The position numbers and the translations under genes are program-made. A DNA stretch of 64,000 nucleotides, from positions 237,271-301,270 of the forward strand of contig WTPW01000852.1 of assembly GCA_009809945.1 (NCBI GenBank). The letters run 5' to 3'. Source of the stretch: Gigaspora margarita. Taxonomy: Eukaryota; Glomeromycota; Glomeromycetes; Diversisporales; Gigasporaceae. Below are positions 52,651-63,768 of the stretch, piece after piece; position 1 is the stretch's first letter, and each line of letters starts with the position of its first letter. The notes under the pieces are model-generated. The model made no database searches and was not told where the DNA came from. It was given only the letters and a program-made list of their open reading frames with translations.

Positions 52651-54540
52651 TTTACTAGGAACATAGTACAAAGAATAAAGTGTATGGTTTACTGGAGAGT
52701 TAAGTGGTATGTACAAATCCAAAGATCTAATTGGAAGATTGAAACTTGTGACTTTATATTTTTATTATTAGTTCATGTGTGTATATTGATCAATTAATTT
52801 AATTTCTTTGACTGATCATTGATTAAATACAAAAAAGCAAATAATATGACAATATAACCTCTGTTAGTATTATTAAGAGTTCTCTGATGTGCTATACAGG
52901 AGTGTATGAAGCACTAGAATTAAATATCCAAAGAAACTAATAGGTTGATCCATTCTGGACCTTTATTTGATTAGTTCTTTTCAATTATATAGTATAAGAT
53001 GAATAAAAACTCCCTTGAGTCTAGTGTTACTATTATAATATTTCTGTGCCCAATATTATAATATTAACTTATTCTACTCCTGCCTTATGATTATCATTTT
53101 TAATACTAAATTGATCATATCTTCAATCATCCTTGTATCATCCTGCCTTATCTCTATTTTATCAATAGTCCTTTTCTAATTTGTTTTTCTATACTCACTC
53201 TTCGTTAATACTATGGATGGGTTCAATCATAGTCAGTTATTAGTTAGTCATTATTGGTGTTACTATAATAATATTTCTGCACCCAAAAATCAAGCATTTT
53301 CTTATACAACCCTTATCTTATTTTCCTTTATGTAATAATTAATTGATCATCCTTACATCATCCTACCTTGTTACTAATTTTATTCTTTGTCCCTTTTCTA
53401 AATTGTTTCACCATAATTACCCTATGTTATTACTATATATAGATCTTTCTTATTAATATCTATAGTTCTTCTGATTTCTATATTTATCCTTAAATATATC
53501 TAGTTATGGTAACAAAAATTAGCTATTTAGAAAAGACAGGGATCAAATAAAGATATCAATCTATGACAATATCTATAGGGTTAATTATAGAATATAATAA
53601 ATATAGAAATAGAAAGAAAAATAAATATAGAATAGAATAAAAAATTAAATAAGGAAATAAAAATAAATGTATATAATTTAATAAAAATAGAAATGTTCAA
53701 TACACGAGGTCATCATGGGGTTGTTACAATAATTCTGGCATAAAAAAACCTTTTATTTATGTGATAACAATGGTTACAGCAAAACTGAATGAATCCCAAA
53801 CATCATATGAATCCCAATTGATGTATTTATTGATATAATTATATGGCCATACTTATATTTATTGTGCAAACTTTTATGATAGATTTTTCTTGATATTTTC
53901 TGTGTGTTCTTTTGTAATAACAACAAACTCATTTAAAACTCAATTATCCAACCATGACTTGTAAAGCAGGATCATAAATTGCACAATAACATTGATATTG
54001 GATCATGCGTTAATAAATATTAGAGTTGGACAAAGCCAGTTAAATATTATTACTTAATGTTACTTAATATTGCAATAGGTAATTATAAGTAATTTCACAA
54101 TAATTTTATTCTTTAGCAAAATTTTTTGTTCGATCTCAATTTTAATTTCTTGTATCCGACTGTTATCATGTGTTTTATATAATATGCAATAAGTAACTGA
54201 ATTTAATAATAATTTAATATTCTTAATATTAAGTAATAATTCATAGGACATTATATTATTTATAAAATTACTTTGCCTATCCATAATAAACATCAAATTT
54301 GTTCTGCATATTAAATGATCAGGCTAAAATGTGCCACTGCATGGCACATGTCAGCTAATCATTTACTCTGAACAAACAAATTTCATGTTGTATAACCAAT
54401 TTTTTATAAATCATTATCATTTAGTTTTTTAATAATCATCAAATTAAAAAAGATAGGAATTACCTGACTGAGCTATAGTAATTCATAATTTACGTTACTG
54501 GTTTTGCATGACATCATTGCACAGCTACTTATTGAAAAAT
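52651..54540. mobile_element. Unit 3-specific insertion of unknown type, ~1.9 kb
   Basis: Unit 2 is continuous here (13285-13300), so this stretch is inserted within the old transposase remnant. It contains an imperfect direct repeat of ~240-bp period (about 53017-53180 and 53255-53400, sharing TGTTACTATAATAATATTTCTG and ATCATCCTNNCTT), and a GTGCCACTGCATGGCAC hairpin at 54333-54349. I see no clear terminal repeats, target duplication or coding motif; the minus-strand frame 54060-54296 is AT-driven. Confidence 0.5.
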
Positions 54541-54559
54541 TTTATCACCTCCATGTTCT

Positions 54560-55120
54560 GCAATTAATTTATATCAGAATGGTATAAAATTTTCTCAATC
54601 TTTTATATATTTTTGAAATTTATTGCACTACTACTATTTCTTTATTTCATAAAAGCCATTGTTCTTTTTTCTTATTAGTAAAACATATTATTATACTTCT
54701 TCTACTTTTAAATGTTGGTACTATAGTAAGGTTTATTTTAATCTTTATTTTGTTTCCATATGATATGTGTTAGTGAACAACCACCAATTTCAATTAATAA
54801 TTTATTACTAAACATATCTTTTCCAATCATTTATGCTCTAAATGATATAAACATTTCATTAGACAAGTCATGCTTTAGCTTGTTTTTGAGTTAAACCTGG
54901 TTTTTTTTGGCAGCTATATGTCCCCATATTCCATGTTTGTGCAAGATGTTTCTTGTGGTTGATTGTAAAATATTAATACTATTACTAGTTAAGATTTTAT
55001 GAAGAGGTAAATTTCTATAATTAAATATTGTACTAATAAGACTTAGTTCATTCTCATTAGTTATAATTGATAGGGCCTTTCTGAATGTGAACCAGTTTAA
55101 TACTTCCTCATTGTCTAAGT
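54560..55120 (-). pseudogene. Decayed Tc1-like transposase, 5' part (unit 3)
   Basis: Colinear with 13310-13880 in unit 2, on the minus strand, and equally broken. Comparison of the two copies shows scattered substitutions in all codon positions, as expected for sequence under no constraint. Confidence 0.5.
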
Positions 55121-56690
55121 CAAGTTAAAAAATAGCATGGTTATAGGTTATTAATGTAACAATAAAAGTTATAGTAGCTCCAACATTATACATTCCAATA
55201 ATTTATTCTTTTTCAAAGTTGATTAATTGAATATTCCTTGGCATGGTTGTAGTTAATAATTGCAATAAACAACTTTTTTTCTTTTTTATATTGATAAATG
55301 ATTAATAATATGATTAACTTACACAATTTTACATGGATATATAACCTACCTATGTACATATATTTATCACATAAATCATGTATACTTTTTGCATAAAATT
55401 ATGTTAAGTATTTTCATGTAACTGTGAAATACTTTCTGAGGGTACTGTACCAACACATTAATAAATCGTTTCAGAGTTTCTCTCATAGTATTTTATGCAA
55501 CTCAAAAAATCATAGAGATATTTACACAAAGTTCTGAATCGAATGGTTTCATACATATGTTCAAAAAATTATGTGGTTGGAATACTTGAATGAATCAACA
55601 ATATAATTATAATATTGAGGCAAGACATGTTATGTTACAAGATACTAAGATCAAATTGTATGATTCCTACTAAATTATGTGGTATATCTGTACTGGATGT
55701 ATTTAATATTAAATTTAAATCTATTATCTCTCTCCTTTTTTTTTTTTTTTTGTTAAGAAATATCATATAAACATTCAAGAATTGTGAGAAACCGCTTAGG
55801 ATCACTTTAAACCAATAAAAAATTTCGTGTCAAACGATGCTTCTTTTATGTAACATACTACATGAATTATTAAATCAATATGAGATAAGTATAATATCAA
55901 GACGTTTTATTTTACAATTTAATAATTATAGTACAGAATTAAATATGGTTTAATTTTAGTTTTGACAACAAAAGTTTATAGCATTATTTATTATTACATG
56001 ATTCATAACATCATTTCTGTCATTTTTACATTATACAGATACTTTATCATCAGGTTTGACATTATATTTTATATTTATTCAAAATAAAAGACCGAGTGAT
56101 AACGAATCAAGGACCAAATAATCTCCAGTCCCAGTTCTTAAATTTTTTGCCATTATTGAGATCTACGATAATATCAGTATTAAGGCATTTGGAGATTATG
56201 ATTAGGTTATTTACAGAAATTCTAATGCTGTACCAAACCTAATTTATTATAGAAGTAATAATGTGCTGAAACTACTAGGTTCGTGCACTGTTATTAGCCT
56301 GGTTTCATGGTTTTACCAAAGAGCTGAAACTAGTAATGTTAGTAATGTGGATACTAAGACAATTGAAAAAAAATTAGCCTTTTAATTTTAAAAATAAATT
56401 CTGAAACGTAATATAATTATTACATGGTGCCCGTGACTGTTTCTACTTTAAAGTGATACAAGTAGTTCGAAAAACTGTGAACCGAGCGTAGATTACGTAT
56501 AAATTCGCAAAACAACATATTTTTTTCCTAAATAGGATGCCCTCGTACACTAAAACGCATTATTTCCTTTATGACTTTATATAATACTTACTGTAGTCAT
56601 GTAATTTATACAGTTATTAATTATACTATCGCCATAACATATATATATGAATTTACAATAGAAAAATAATTTATAATAATTTCTTATTTA
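55121..56690. other. Unit 3 sequence matching 13880-17057, no gene
   Basis: Matches unit 2 on both sides of the Tc1/mariner insertion. The 16514-16753 open frame of unit 2 is broken here (56150-56400, one base deleted in the CTGTACCAAAACC stretch), so it is not treated as a gene. A T run at 55738-55753 is the only low-complexity part. Confidence 0.6.
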
Positions 56691-56887
56691 GGCCGCTTAA
56701 AGCTGATTAGTTGGTTAACGTCACTTTTCCCCAAAAAATTAAATACAGAAAAATCTTCAGTAATCATGTGAAAAATCTGACAATGAGATTTAATTAAATG
56801 CTCTAGAATGTATGGGTTGTTTAAATCCCCCCGCCTGCACAAGTCCAAAATATTGACGTTAACCAACTAATCAACTAGATGCGGCCT
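56691..56887. mobile_element. Short inverted-repeat element, GGCCGCTT ends (unit 3 copy)
   Basis: Homologue of 17058-17264: GGCCGCTTAAAGCTGATT at the left and AACTAGATGCGGCC inverted at the right, with the inner GGTTAACGT/ACGTTAACC pair. The minus-strand frame 56684-56866 runs through it and follows from the repeat. Confidence 0.65.
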
Positions 56888-56939
56888 CATTATTATGAAA
56901 TAAATTTTGATTTACTTATTTAAAAATGCAAAAATCTTT

Positions 56940-57223
56940 AAATTATCCATCAACATTACTAGTCTTTCGACGAATTTGGAATTATTGCAATCTAAAAGTT
57001 GATTTCTCGTGAATACAATTCTAAGAAATTTTTGTTTGACATCACACCAACTGCCATACATTCATATATAAATGATCTTCTAAATCTTTTGACTCCCACG
57101 TCCCAAGATTTACCACATTTGCATTTTTGCACCACAATGTTCACAATCTTTGAACTTTTCTTTTTGGATACATTCCACACCTCTTTTGGTGGTCGTTCAG
57201 ATTTATTTTTAGATGACGTAACT
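56940..57223 (-). pseudogene. Broken BED-type zinc-finger gene, unit 3 copy
   Basis: The minus-strand frame reads SERPPKEVWNVSKKKSSKIV, then NIVVQKCKCGKSW, shifts frame within the ARG/KDLEDHL segment, and continues as YECMA and NFLELYSREINF. If the MITE at 57224-57523 is removed, the 10-bp target duplication supplies an ATG directly in frame (MSSKNKSERPP), so the MITE entered at the start codon. Cys-rich N-terminus, W and H-x4-C spacing resemble a BED zinc finger; that assignment is inference. Dead by frameshift in addition to the insertion. Confidence 0.55.
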
Positions 57224-57523
57224 AGGGTTGTAAAATTACTGTAATTTTACGTAACTTTGTGTAATTTGCGTAAGCTTCGGTAACATAGTTTTCATGTACC
57301 GGTAATTTGTAAGAAATGTGATCATATGATTGGCTGGATCATATGTACTTCGATTTGACCAGTGAACTTTATACAACAATCCACTGTAATTCAATAATGC
57401 TAGCTGAGTTTTTCATAGTGCTGGTACTATATATTACGTGTGAAGTTTACATGAAATCCATGTTACTGAAACTTACGTAAAATTACATGTATTGTAAGTT
57501 TGTAAAATGTAATTTTCAACCCT
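57224..57523. mobile_element. AGGGTT-family MITE, 300 bp, 10-bp TSD, at a start codon
   Basis: Tips AGGGTTGTAAAATTACTG and (inverted) AGGGTTGAAAATTACATT; flanks TGACGTAACT and AGACATAACT, a 10-bp duplication with two mismatches. Units 1 and 2 keep its left tip (AGAGTTGTAAAATTAC) but have lost the right tip, so it was present before the duplications. Internal GTAATTTTACGTAA words are repeated in both arms. Confidence 0.72.
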
Positions 57524-57544
57524 AGACATAACTTGCAAATTTGG

Positions 57545-58560
57545 AATAAAATAAAAAAAATTTATAAATCGAATTATTTAAATAAAATATGCATTTTTAT
57601 TTTTATTACAACACTTAACATTACTGCATCAATCAATGATATATCAATTGTACTTTATTACTTTCGCACTTGTGATATTTATTTTTTGAGTTTAGACATT
57701 GACCATTAGTTGTGGCAGGAATTTTAGATTTGGGCATTGCCGCATGACAAAATTCAAGTAGAAATTATGCCGCAATAATTTCTACTGCATGTATAATCCA
57801 AGATATTGCGGACATAAGTTACTTAAAATATCGTATTAATCACATCCTCATATGTATTTGAAAAAAAATTTAAAGCAAAAAGATAACAAATTTTTTTAGT
57901 ATATCTATGATAAATTACTTATTTTTTAATACATTATCGAAAAATTCTCTTACAAGTACAATTGTGAAAATTTCCTACTGCCCTATACTTACTCAGTTCG
58001 CTTATGGAACAATAAAAACAAGAGAATAAATTATATACAAACTTTCAATTTTGCATTACGGTGGATCACTATTTTTAAAAGGATAATATTATTAGCTAAT
58101 CTGACTGATCGCTAAAGGCAAAAAAAGCAATGCCGTGTTTCACCAATAATCATCGAATAATATATGAATAATTAACATTACAATTAGAATATAACTCTCA
58201 CGATTATTTCGCACGAGACTCTATCGCATGACTCATATGATAATACTTCATTTTAAATTATATGCTAATAAATAGTTTATCTTGCACTAGGCATGAGGTC
58301 ATCTCACACAAGTTACGCAAAATCACGGGCACGATAGCTTTTAATCTCGCGCGAAATATCAATATACTTCTAATTACTACGGTAACAAAATATTCATATT
58401 TGAGAACAATCATTTTTTGAAAGTAAGTGGTGTAATACTATTCAATTTATGCTTTTCTGGACAAGTGTTTATTAATTTTCAAAGAAATTACATTGACGCT
58501 CTATTTTATTTATCATGTATGCCAACTTGTCTAAAACTAATAAAAAAAGAATTTATAGAC
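57545..58560. other. Conserved non-coding flank 3' of F-box gene 3
   Basis: Closest to unit 1 (1690-2590), with the same CACCAATAATCATCG that unit 2 lacks. No open frame. It probably includes the 3' untranslated region. Confidence 0.6.
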
Positions 58561-58561
58561 A

Positions 58562-60097
58562 TTAACAATCAACAATAACGTGTCTAAAGTGTACTACTGT
58601 CACATAACCCTTCATTCTTTCATAAACATCGCTCGTATGTAATCTTACACCTAAATATTTCAGAGTTCTTTTTCGTATGCAGAATTCGGTTAACGCTTTA
58701 AAATCGTTCTCTTGACAATAATGATTAATTATTATTGTTTTTAAAGGTGCATTGCAATGATTGAACAAAATATCAAATTTTGATTTTAACGAACGAGTAT
58801 CTAGATCAAGATATTGTAATGTAAACGGCAATGCATTTGCAAACTGTATAACCTCCTCTTCAATTATGTCATCACACCACCCTAAAGTGAGAAATAAAAG
58901 TTTTTTCAAATTACCAATAAGATCTAAAAGTTGTATGGAAAACTCAATATCTGAAATATTGAGATATAAAATGTTTGGGCAAAACGACTTAAGTGTTTCT
59001 AGTAATAATGATTGTTCTGAAATCATTTTTACTTCAATTTTTAGTCTTTGTAATAATGCACCAGACTTTTCAAGAATTAACACTATATTCGATGCATCAA
59101 TCTCGCAATCTAAGTTAATTATCTCCAAAGTGGTAAGTTTGCAATTTAATGTTTTCGTAATTTTCAATATTTTTTCATCATTGCAATACCTGATACGAAT
59201 AATTTCTAAATTTTCACAATTCATCAGTGTCTTGAATTCTACATTATAATCACAATCTTCTATTAAAACTTCTCTTAATGATTGTTTTTGGCTCTCTAAA
59301 GCTGAAACGATGCCATGAAATTCTTTAGGAGTATTTATACCCTTTAAATGGAATTGCCTAAGTCGTTTTTGAGATTTAATCATGGATATAAGCGCATGAA
59401 ATACTTGTGGACCATAATTAGGATTAAATTCTTCAATTTTCAAAACATTACTTTTCGTAGAAATTTTTGTCAAGATCTTAAGTAATGCAGTAACATTTTC
59501 TGCCAACATCTTTAATACTGTTTTACGATTTTTGTTGCCAAAGACCGATACAATACACAAAGTCAATTCTTGGAGTTGTGAAAAAAATTGCATATTTCGT
59601 CCTAATGTATAGAAGATCTCTGATCTAATTTCATTATATTGAGAAAAATATATATCTAATTTGTGCAAGGTGGCACCACTTTCAATAAATAATTTAAGTA
59701 ACAAATCTCTTATGTGAAACTCCAATGGGCGGTAATATGATTTTAAATCAACAAATTGAAGTTCGATCCATTTTTCAATCTTATCTTCTAAAAGAGATAT
59801 ATCGATAATCTTTATAAATCTTGCATAATCAAATAGAGTTTTAGAAAACTCTGCATTTAATCCAAGTTCTTTTAAAATGAATTTTTCATCCTCATCAAAA
59901 AACGAAAGATAATTAGAAATGAATAATGGTTTCTGCTTAAATGAAAATGGGTCTTTCCAAAGAACGGGAATTGACATTTTGCACCAATATCGGCTTACAA
60001 GTGTGCACGAATATAAGGAATAAGATTCATTATTTAAATTTTTAAGAATCATATCCATTAATTCAGGCATATCGCCCGTAAATATTTTTGACGCCAT
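58562..60097 (-). CDS. F-box/leucine-rich-repeat protein, copy 3
   Basis: A 511-residue intronless frame. The F-box at residues about 9-50 (MPELMDMILKNLNN, SLYSCTLVSRYWC) is followed by a near-invariant linker (about 51-180), then leucine-rich repeats to the C-terminus (LEIIRIRYCNDEK, NILYLNISDIEF, LFLTLGWCDDII, LQYLDLDTRSL) and the common end VIVDC. It is closest to copy 1: by eye about 8 differences in the first ~190 residues and about 37 in the remaining ~320. Start at the shared MASKIFTGD. Likely a Skp1-binding SCF adaptor acting in cytoplasm or nucleus, inferred from the family; substrate unknown. The long plus-strand frame opposite it (58761-59249) is a shadow of this gene. Confidence 0.93.
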   Translation of the reverse strand: MASKIFTGDMPELMDMILKNLNNESYSLYSCTLVSRYWCKMSIPVLWKDPFSFKQKPLFISNYLSFFDEDEKFILKELGLNAEFSKTLFDYARFIKIIDISLLEDKIEKWIELQFVDLKSYYRPLEFHIRDLLLKLFIESGATLHKLDIYFSQYNEIRSEIFYTLGRNMQFFSQLQELTLCIVSVFGNKNRKTVLKMLAENVTALLKILTKISTKSNVLKIEEFNPNYGPQVFHALISMIKSQKRLRQFHLKGINTPKEFHGIVSALESQKQSLREVLIEDCDYNVEFKTLMNCENLEIIRIRYCNDEKILKITKTLNCKLTTLEIINLDCEIDASNIVLILEKSGALLQRLKIEVKMISEQSLLLETLKSFCPNILYLNISDIEFSIQLLDLIGNLKKLLFLTLGWCDDIIEEEVIQFANALPFTLQYLDLDTRSLKSKFDILFNHCNAPLKTIIINHYCQENDFKALTEFCIRKRTLKYLGVRLHTSDVYERMKGYVTVVHFRHVIVDC

Positions 60098-60495
60098 GAA
60101 TTAATCTTGTTGTTGTTATTAATGAGAAGGAAGGTTTAAGGAATCGTTGTTATTATGTTATGCAACAGTGTTTATAAGTAGATTTATTTTCGCATGTGAT
60201 CATTAACGATCCTTACGCGCACTACTCAAAAAACAAATATTATTTAAACGAACAAATTTGTTTGCATTAAGGTTAACTGTTAAGGCTTAAGTTGAAGTCA
60301 AAAGGACATTAATACTGTAATATAACAAAATTACACGAGAAAAATTTATTGTTAGGGTCCTAAAGATGGCTTACGCGATTTATTTGGTTTGTTTTGGTTT
60401 GTTTTGATATTTTAAATTTTTTTACGTTACACTTGATCCTGATTTTTATCGATCGACCGACTTCGGAAAATCATGTGACAGACATGACATGGGAC
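60098..60495 (-). promoter_or_regulatory. Conserved 5' flank/putative promoter of F-box gene 3
   Basis: Colinear with the flanks of copies 1 and 2. On the minus strand there is TTATAAAC near 60165-60180, about 75 bp before the ATG, and the same leader as copy 1 (AACCTTCCTTCTC, AACAACAACAAG). It is shortened by ~20 bp near 60210, where the ACTCGATCGGA block of copies 1 and 2 is missing. Homology is interrupted at about 60495 by a 2.6-kb insertion and resumes at 63113. Confidence 0.4.
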
Positions 60496-60887
60496 AAGTC
60501 GATCTTAAAAATTCAACTTGACTAAGTCGACTTAAGTCGATTATTTATTTCGGTTTTTTAGTCGAAGTCGTTTTTTTTTAAAGATATTGTCACGTGAAAA
60601 ATATCCTGGTCTAATCATAAAAAAAAAAAAAAAATTCAAAAAAAACGGATTAAAAAAAAAAAAGATTTTTATAATAAACTTTTAACTTTTTAATTTATTA
60701 AATATCGAGCTGATTATAGTCTTATTAAAATGCATTTCTGACCTGTGAATTCCACTGATGGAAAAGAAATAGTCTTGTAATTTAATTAACCAATGTGTTT
60801 ATCTTGCAATTTCATATTATTTGTGGAGTGTATGCTAGTGTAAAAAAAAAAAAACATTCTATTGATTGGTTTTTTGTTGGGATGCTT

Positions 60888-61015
60888 ATATCGTCATTGG
60901 GTAAAATTCAGAACATATAACCAATATAATGCCAATAATTCTTTATTTTTTTTAGGATACTTATATCATCATTGGGTAAAATTCAGAACCTATAATCAAT
61001 ATAATGCCAATTATG
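60888..61015. repeat. ~63-bp tandem duplication
   Basis: Two direct copies sharing CATTGGGTAAAATTCAGAAC and CAATATAATGCCAAT, separated by a short T-rich spacer. No coding sequence. Confidence 0.7.
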
Positions 61016-61344
61016 GAAAGGAGTCTTAATTATCAGCTAAGTCAGTTTTACAAAAATTGACTTGGCTAAGTTGACTAACTACTTGAGTTGATTTTTTAAC
61101 TACCAACTAGTATTATAGCAGGGACACATAAAAATTCTTTCAATTTAAAGCAAAAATTTCAGTCGATTTATGCAAAATTTTCAATAAGGCCACTCTAATT
61201 TAATTCTTTGTTTAACATAACAAGTTCAAAAATTTTTAGGGGGATTTAAACAATATATGATTAGGTCCAGTTTGGGTCCAGCTAGGATTGGAATAGGTCC
61301 AGTTTGGGTCCGGCCCGGGATTGGACCAGACTCAGATTCTAAAT

Positions 61345-62176
61345 TTTATGCAGACTGGTCTGAGTCTAAATATACTTATATGTATTTTTATGGTGCTGCA
61401 AGTTTACTTAGTGCATGAAGTTAGAATTAATTAGTAAAATTTTATGAATCATAAGATTTTATAGAATTTTATTAATAACAATTTATAAAATCTTATAATA
61501 CACAAATTTTTATTAATTAATTCTAACTTTATGCACTAAGTAACATATTCAGCACCTAAAAATGCATCAAATTGGCAGAGTTATTTTTATTTACTTAAAA
61601 TTTGAAGAATAGATGCATAATTTTGGATTTTTGATCAAAAAAGTCAAATTTAAGCATCTTTTCTCCAAATTTTAAGTAAAATAAAAACAATTCCTCTAAT
61701 TTAATGTATTTTTAGGTTCTAAATAAGTTTATTTAGTGCATAGAGTTAGAATTAATTAGTAAAATTTTGTGAATCATAAAATTTTATAGAATTTTATTAA
61801 TAAAATTCTATAAAATCTTATGATTCACAAACTTTACTGATTAATTCTAACTTAATTTACTAGGTAAACTTGTTCAGAGCCTAAAAATATATAAATTGGT
61901 GATATTGTTTTTATTTTACTTGAAATTTGAAGAAAAGATGCTTAAATTTGACGTTTTTGATCAAAAATCAAAAATTATGCATCTATTCTCCAAATTCAAG
62001 AAAAATAAATTAAATCTACTAATTTGATGTATTTTTAAGTGCTGAACATGTTTACTTAGTGCATAAAGTTAGAATTAATTAATAAAAATTTGTGTATTAT
62101 AAGATTTTATAAATTTTTATTAATAAAATTCTATAAAATCTTATGATTCATAAAATTTTACTAATTAATTCTAACT
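61345..62176. repeat. Palindrome satellite, three ~325-bp units
   Basis: Units start near 61378, 61704 and 62029 with TGTATTTTTAGGTTCTAAA-type sequence and repeat the two-palindrome structure of 21737-23188 (TTAGTGCATAGAGTTAG arms; TTGATCAAAA centre). The third unit is cut after TTAATTCTAACT by the MITE at 62177. Preceded by GGTCCAGTTTGGGTCC-type iterations, as the other array is preceded by GTCTGAGTCTGG iterations. Confidence 0.72.
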
Positions 62177-62579
62177 AGAAATAGCAAAAAACATGTTTTT
62201 TTATTTTTTGTATTTTAAAACATGTTTTAAAGCATGTTTTAAACCATTTTATGTGTTTTTTTATTAAATATTATATAAAAATGTTGAATCCGAAGTTGCA
62301 ATTTATCAAAGTTGCTACTTTAGATGAATAAAGTAGTATATGACTAATATTAAGCTCTAAAATTAAATCTTCATGTATGTACATAATTCTAACCAGATGT
62401 TATTATATATTAAGATAGTAACTTCAAATAGGTGGCTACTTTAGATATAATATAATCATGTGATTAAATTCTACAATCTGATTGGTCAATAGATAAATAT
62501 TTGATTTTTATTGTTTTTTATTAAAAAATTTAAATGTTTTAAAACATTTAAAACATGTTTTAAAACATTTGCCATCTCT
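62177..62579. mobile_element. MITE, 403 bp, perfect 10-bp TSD, inside the satellite
   Basis: Tips AGAAATAGCAAAAAACATG and (inverted) AGAGATGGCAAATGTTTT; AATTCTAACT is repeated without mismatch on both sides (62167-62176, 62580-62589). Arms contain iterated ACATGTTTTAAA motifs. AG...CT tips and the 10-bp duplication tie it to the AGGGTT group. Confidence 0.78.
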
Positions 62580-62589
62580 AATTCTAACT

Positions 62590-63112
62590 AACTTATATAA
62601 TATTCCTAGGTTTAGCATGACTGCATCACATAGCTACTTTAATTTTAAAGATCTTTCTGTATAGGTTCATTTTAGTAATATGAAAAGTAAAATTTGAATC
62701 TAAGTATTATATATATATATGTGTTGTTTAACTCCCCTCTATAATTTGCTTAATCGAGAAGAGGGTTATGTTAAATATAGATTTAAATGAGAGCAATCTA
62801 AAGTTTGATTACTTTATTCAAAATTTTGATAAATATTGATAAATTTCAAAGTTAACGAAAAATAATTTTTAATATTGTTCTTGTCCAATAATAATATTAC
62901 TTATTATCGTATGATCTTCAATATATTTTTTTTAGCCAATAATATTATTTTTATATAATCTTGTCAAAAAATTTCAATAAATTTGATTAAATTTGGTCAA
63001 ATTTCAAGAAATTTTGATCAAATTTGGACAAATTTCAAAAAATTTTGGTTTGACCAAAAAGTTATATTTTCTTTTAAAAAATTTTTTCAAAAATTTTATG
63101 TATACATGATAA
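62590..63112. other. AT-rich sequence, no gene
   Basis: No open frame or clear repeat boundary. A short iteration of AAATTTGGTCAAATTTCA occurs at 62980-63060. Confidence 0.55.
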
Positions 63113-63129
63113 TATGGCATAGAACTGAG

Positions 63130-63768
63130 AGGATCTAAGCAATATATATAGAGGTTAAATTGAAATTTTGGTAAAAAAGGTTACTTTTTTACAAAAACAT
63201 TATATTTGAAAAGCAAACAATGGTCAAAAGGTTATATTTGAAAGTGGATAAAAGCTTTTAATATTATACAGTCACCCCTTGATATAGTCACACTACTTAT
63301 ATGAAGATATTTTAAAACTAATAAAAAAATTAATTTTTTTAAATTAAAAAATTTTTTATTAAATTATAACAAAAAATTTTTAATATTAAAAAAATTAATT
63401 TTTTTTATCAGTTTAAAAAATATCTTCATATCAGTAGTGTGACTATATCGAGGGGTGACTGTATTATTAAAATTGATATTTTATAAAGTTTATTAAGGTT
63501 TATTTTAAATTTGGATAACAAAATAAATAATAATAATGATAATAATAATTATTATTATAATAATAATAATTATTATTATAATAATAATTTAGGATAGTTT
63601 TTTTTAAAAAAAATTTTATAAAAAGCATTTTATTGATTATAAATGTTTAATTAAACATTAAAGCCAATAAGTAAATTATGGTTATTTAGCTCTAATAAAA
63701 AGTGGATAAAAAATTTAAAAAGTTTATATTAAAGTCAATATAACCTCTATATATATTGTTCAGGTTCT
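63130..63768. mobile_element. hAT-like inverted-repeat element, 639 bp (unit 3 copy of 21097-30049)
   Basis: Left tip AGGATCTAAGCAATATATA, right tip (inverted) AGAACCTGAACAATATATA, continuing inward as GAGGTTAAATTGA/GAGGTTATATTGA. The flanks GAACTGAG and AAACAGGA are decayed forms of the GGACAGGG/GAACAGGG duplication seen in unit 2. This is the compact form; the unit 2 copy grew by nested insertion. It contains a nested MITE (63269-63461). Confidence 0.6.
63269..63461. mobile_element. TA-flanked palindromic MITE, 193 bp
   Basis: Tips CAGTCACCCCTTGATATAG and (inverted) CAGTCACCCCTCGATATAG, flanked by TA (63267-63268, 63462-63463). Nearly the whole element is a palindrome. Tc1/mariner- or pogo-like by tip and target; no copy in units 1 or 2. 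Confidence 0.82.

Larger units (their letters stand above)
60496..63112. mobile_element. Unit 3-specific 2.6-kb insertion between promoter and composite element
   Basis: Units 1 and 2 pass directly from ATGGCATAGGACAGGG into the AGGACCC element; in unit 3 the two sides are at about 60490 and 63113, with CATGGGAC and CATAGAAC as a possible 8-bp duplication. Inside are CGACTTAAGTCGA-rich sequence (60500-60570), a tandem duplication (60888-61015), a three-unit palindrome satellite (61345-62176) and a 403-bp MITE (62177-62579). Clear terminal inverted repeats are not seen, so it may be several events. Confidence 0.45.
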
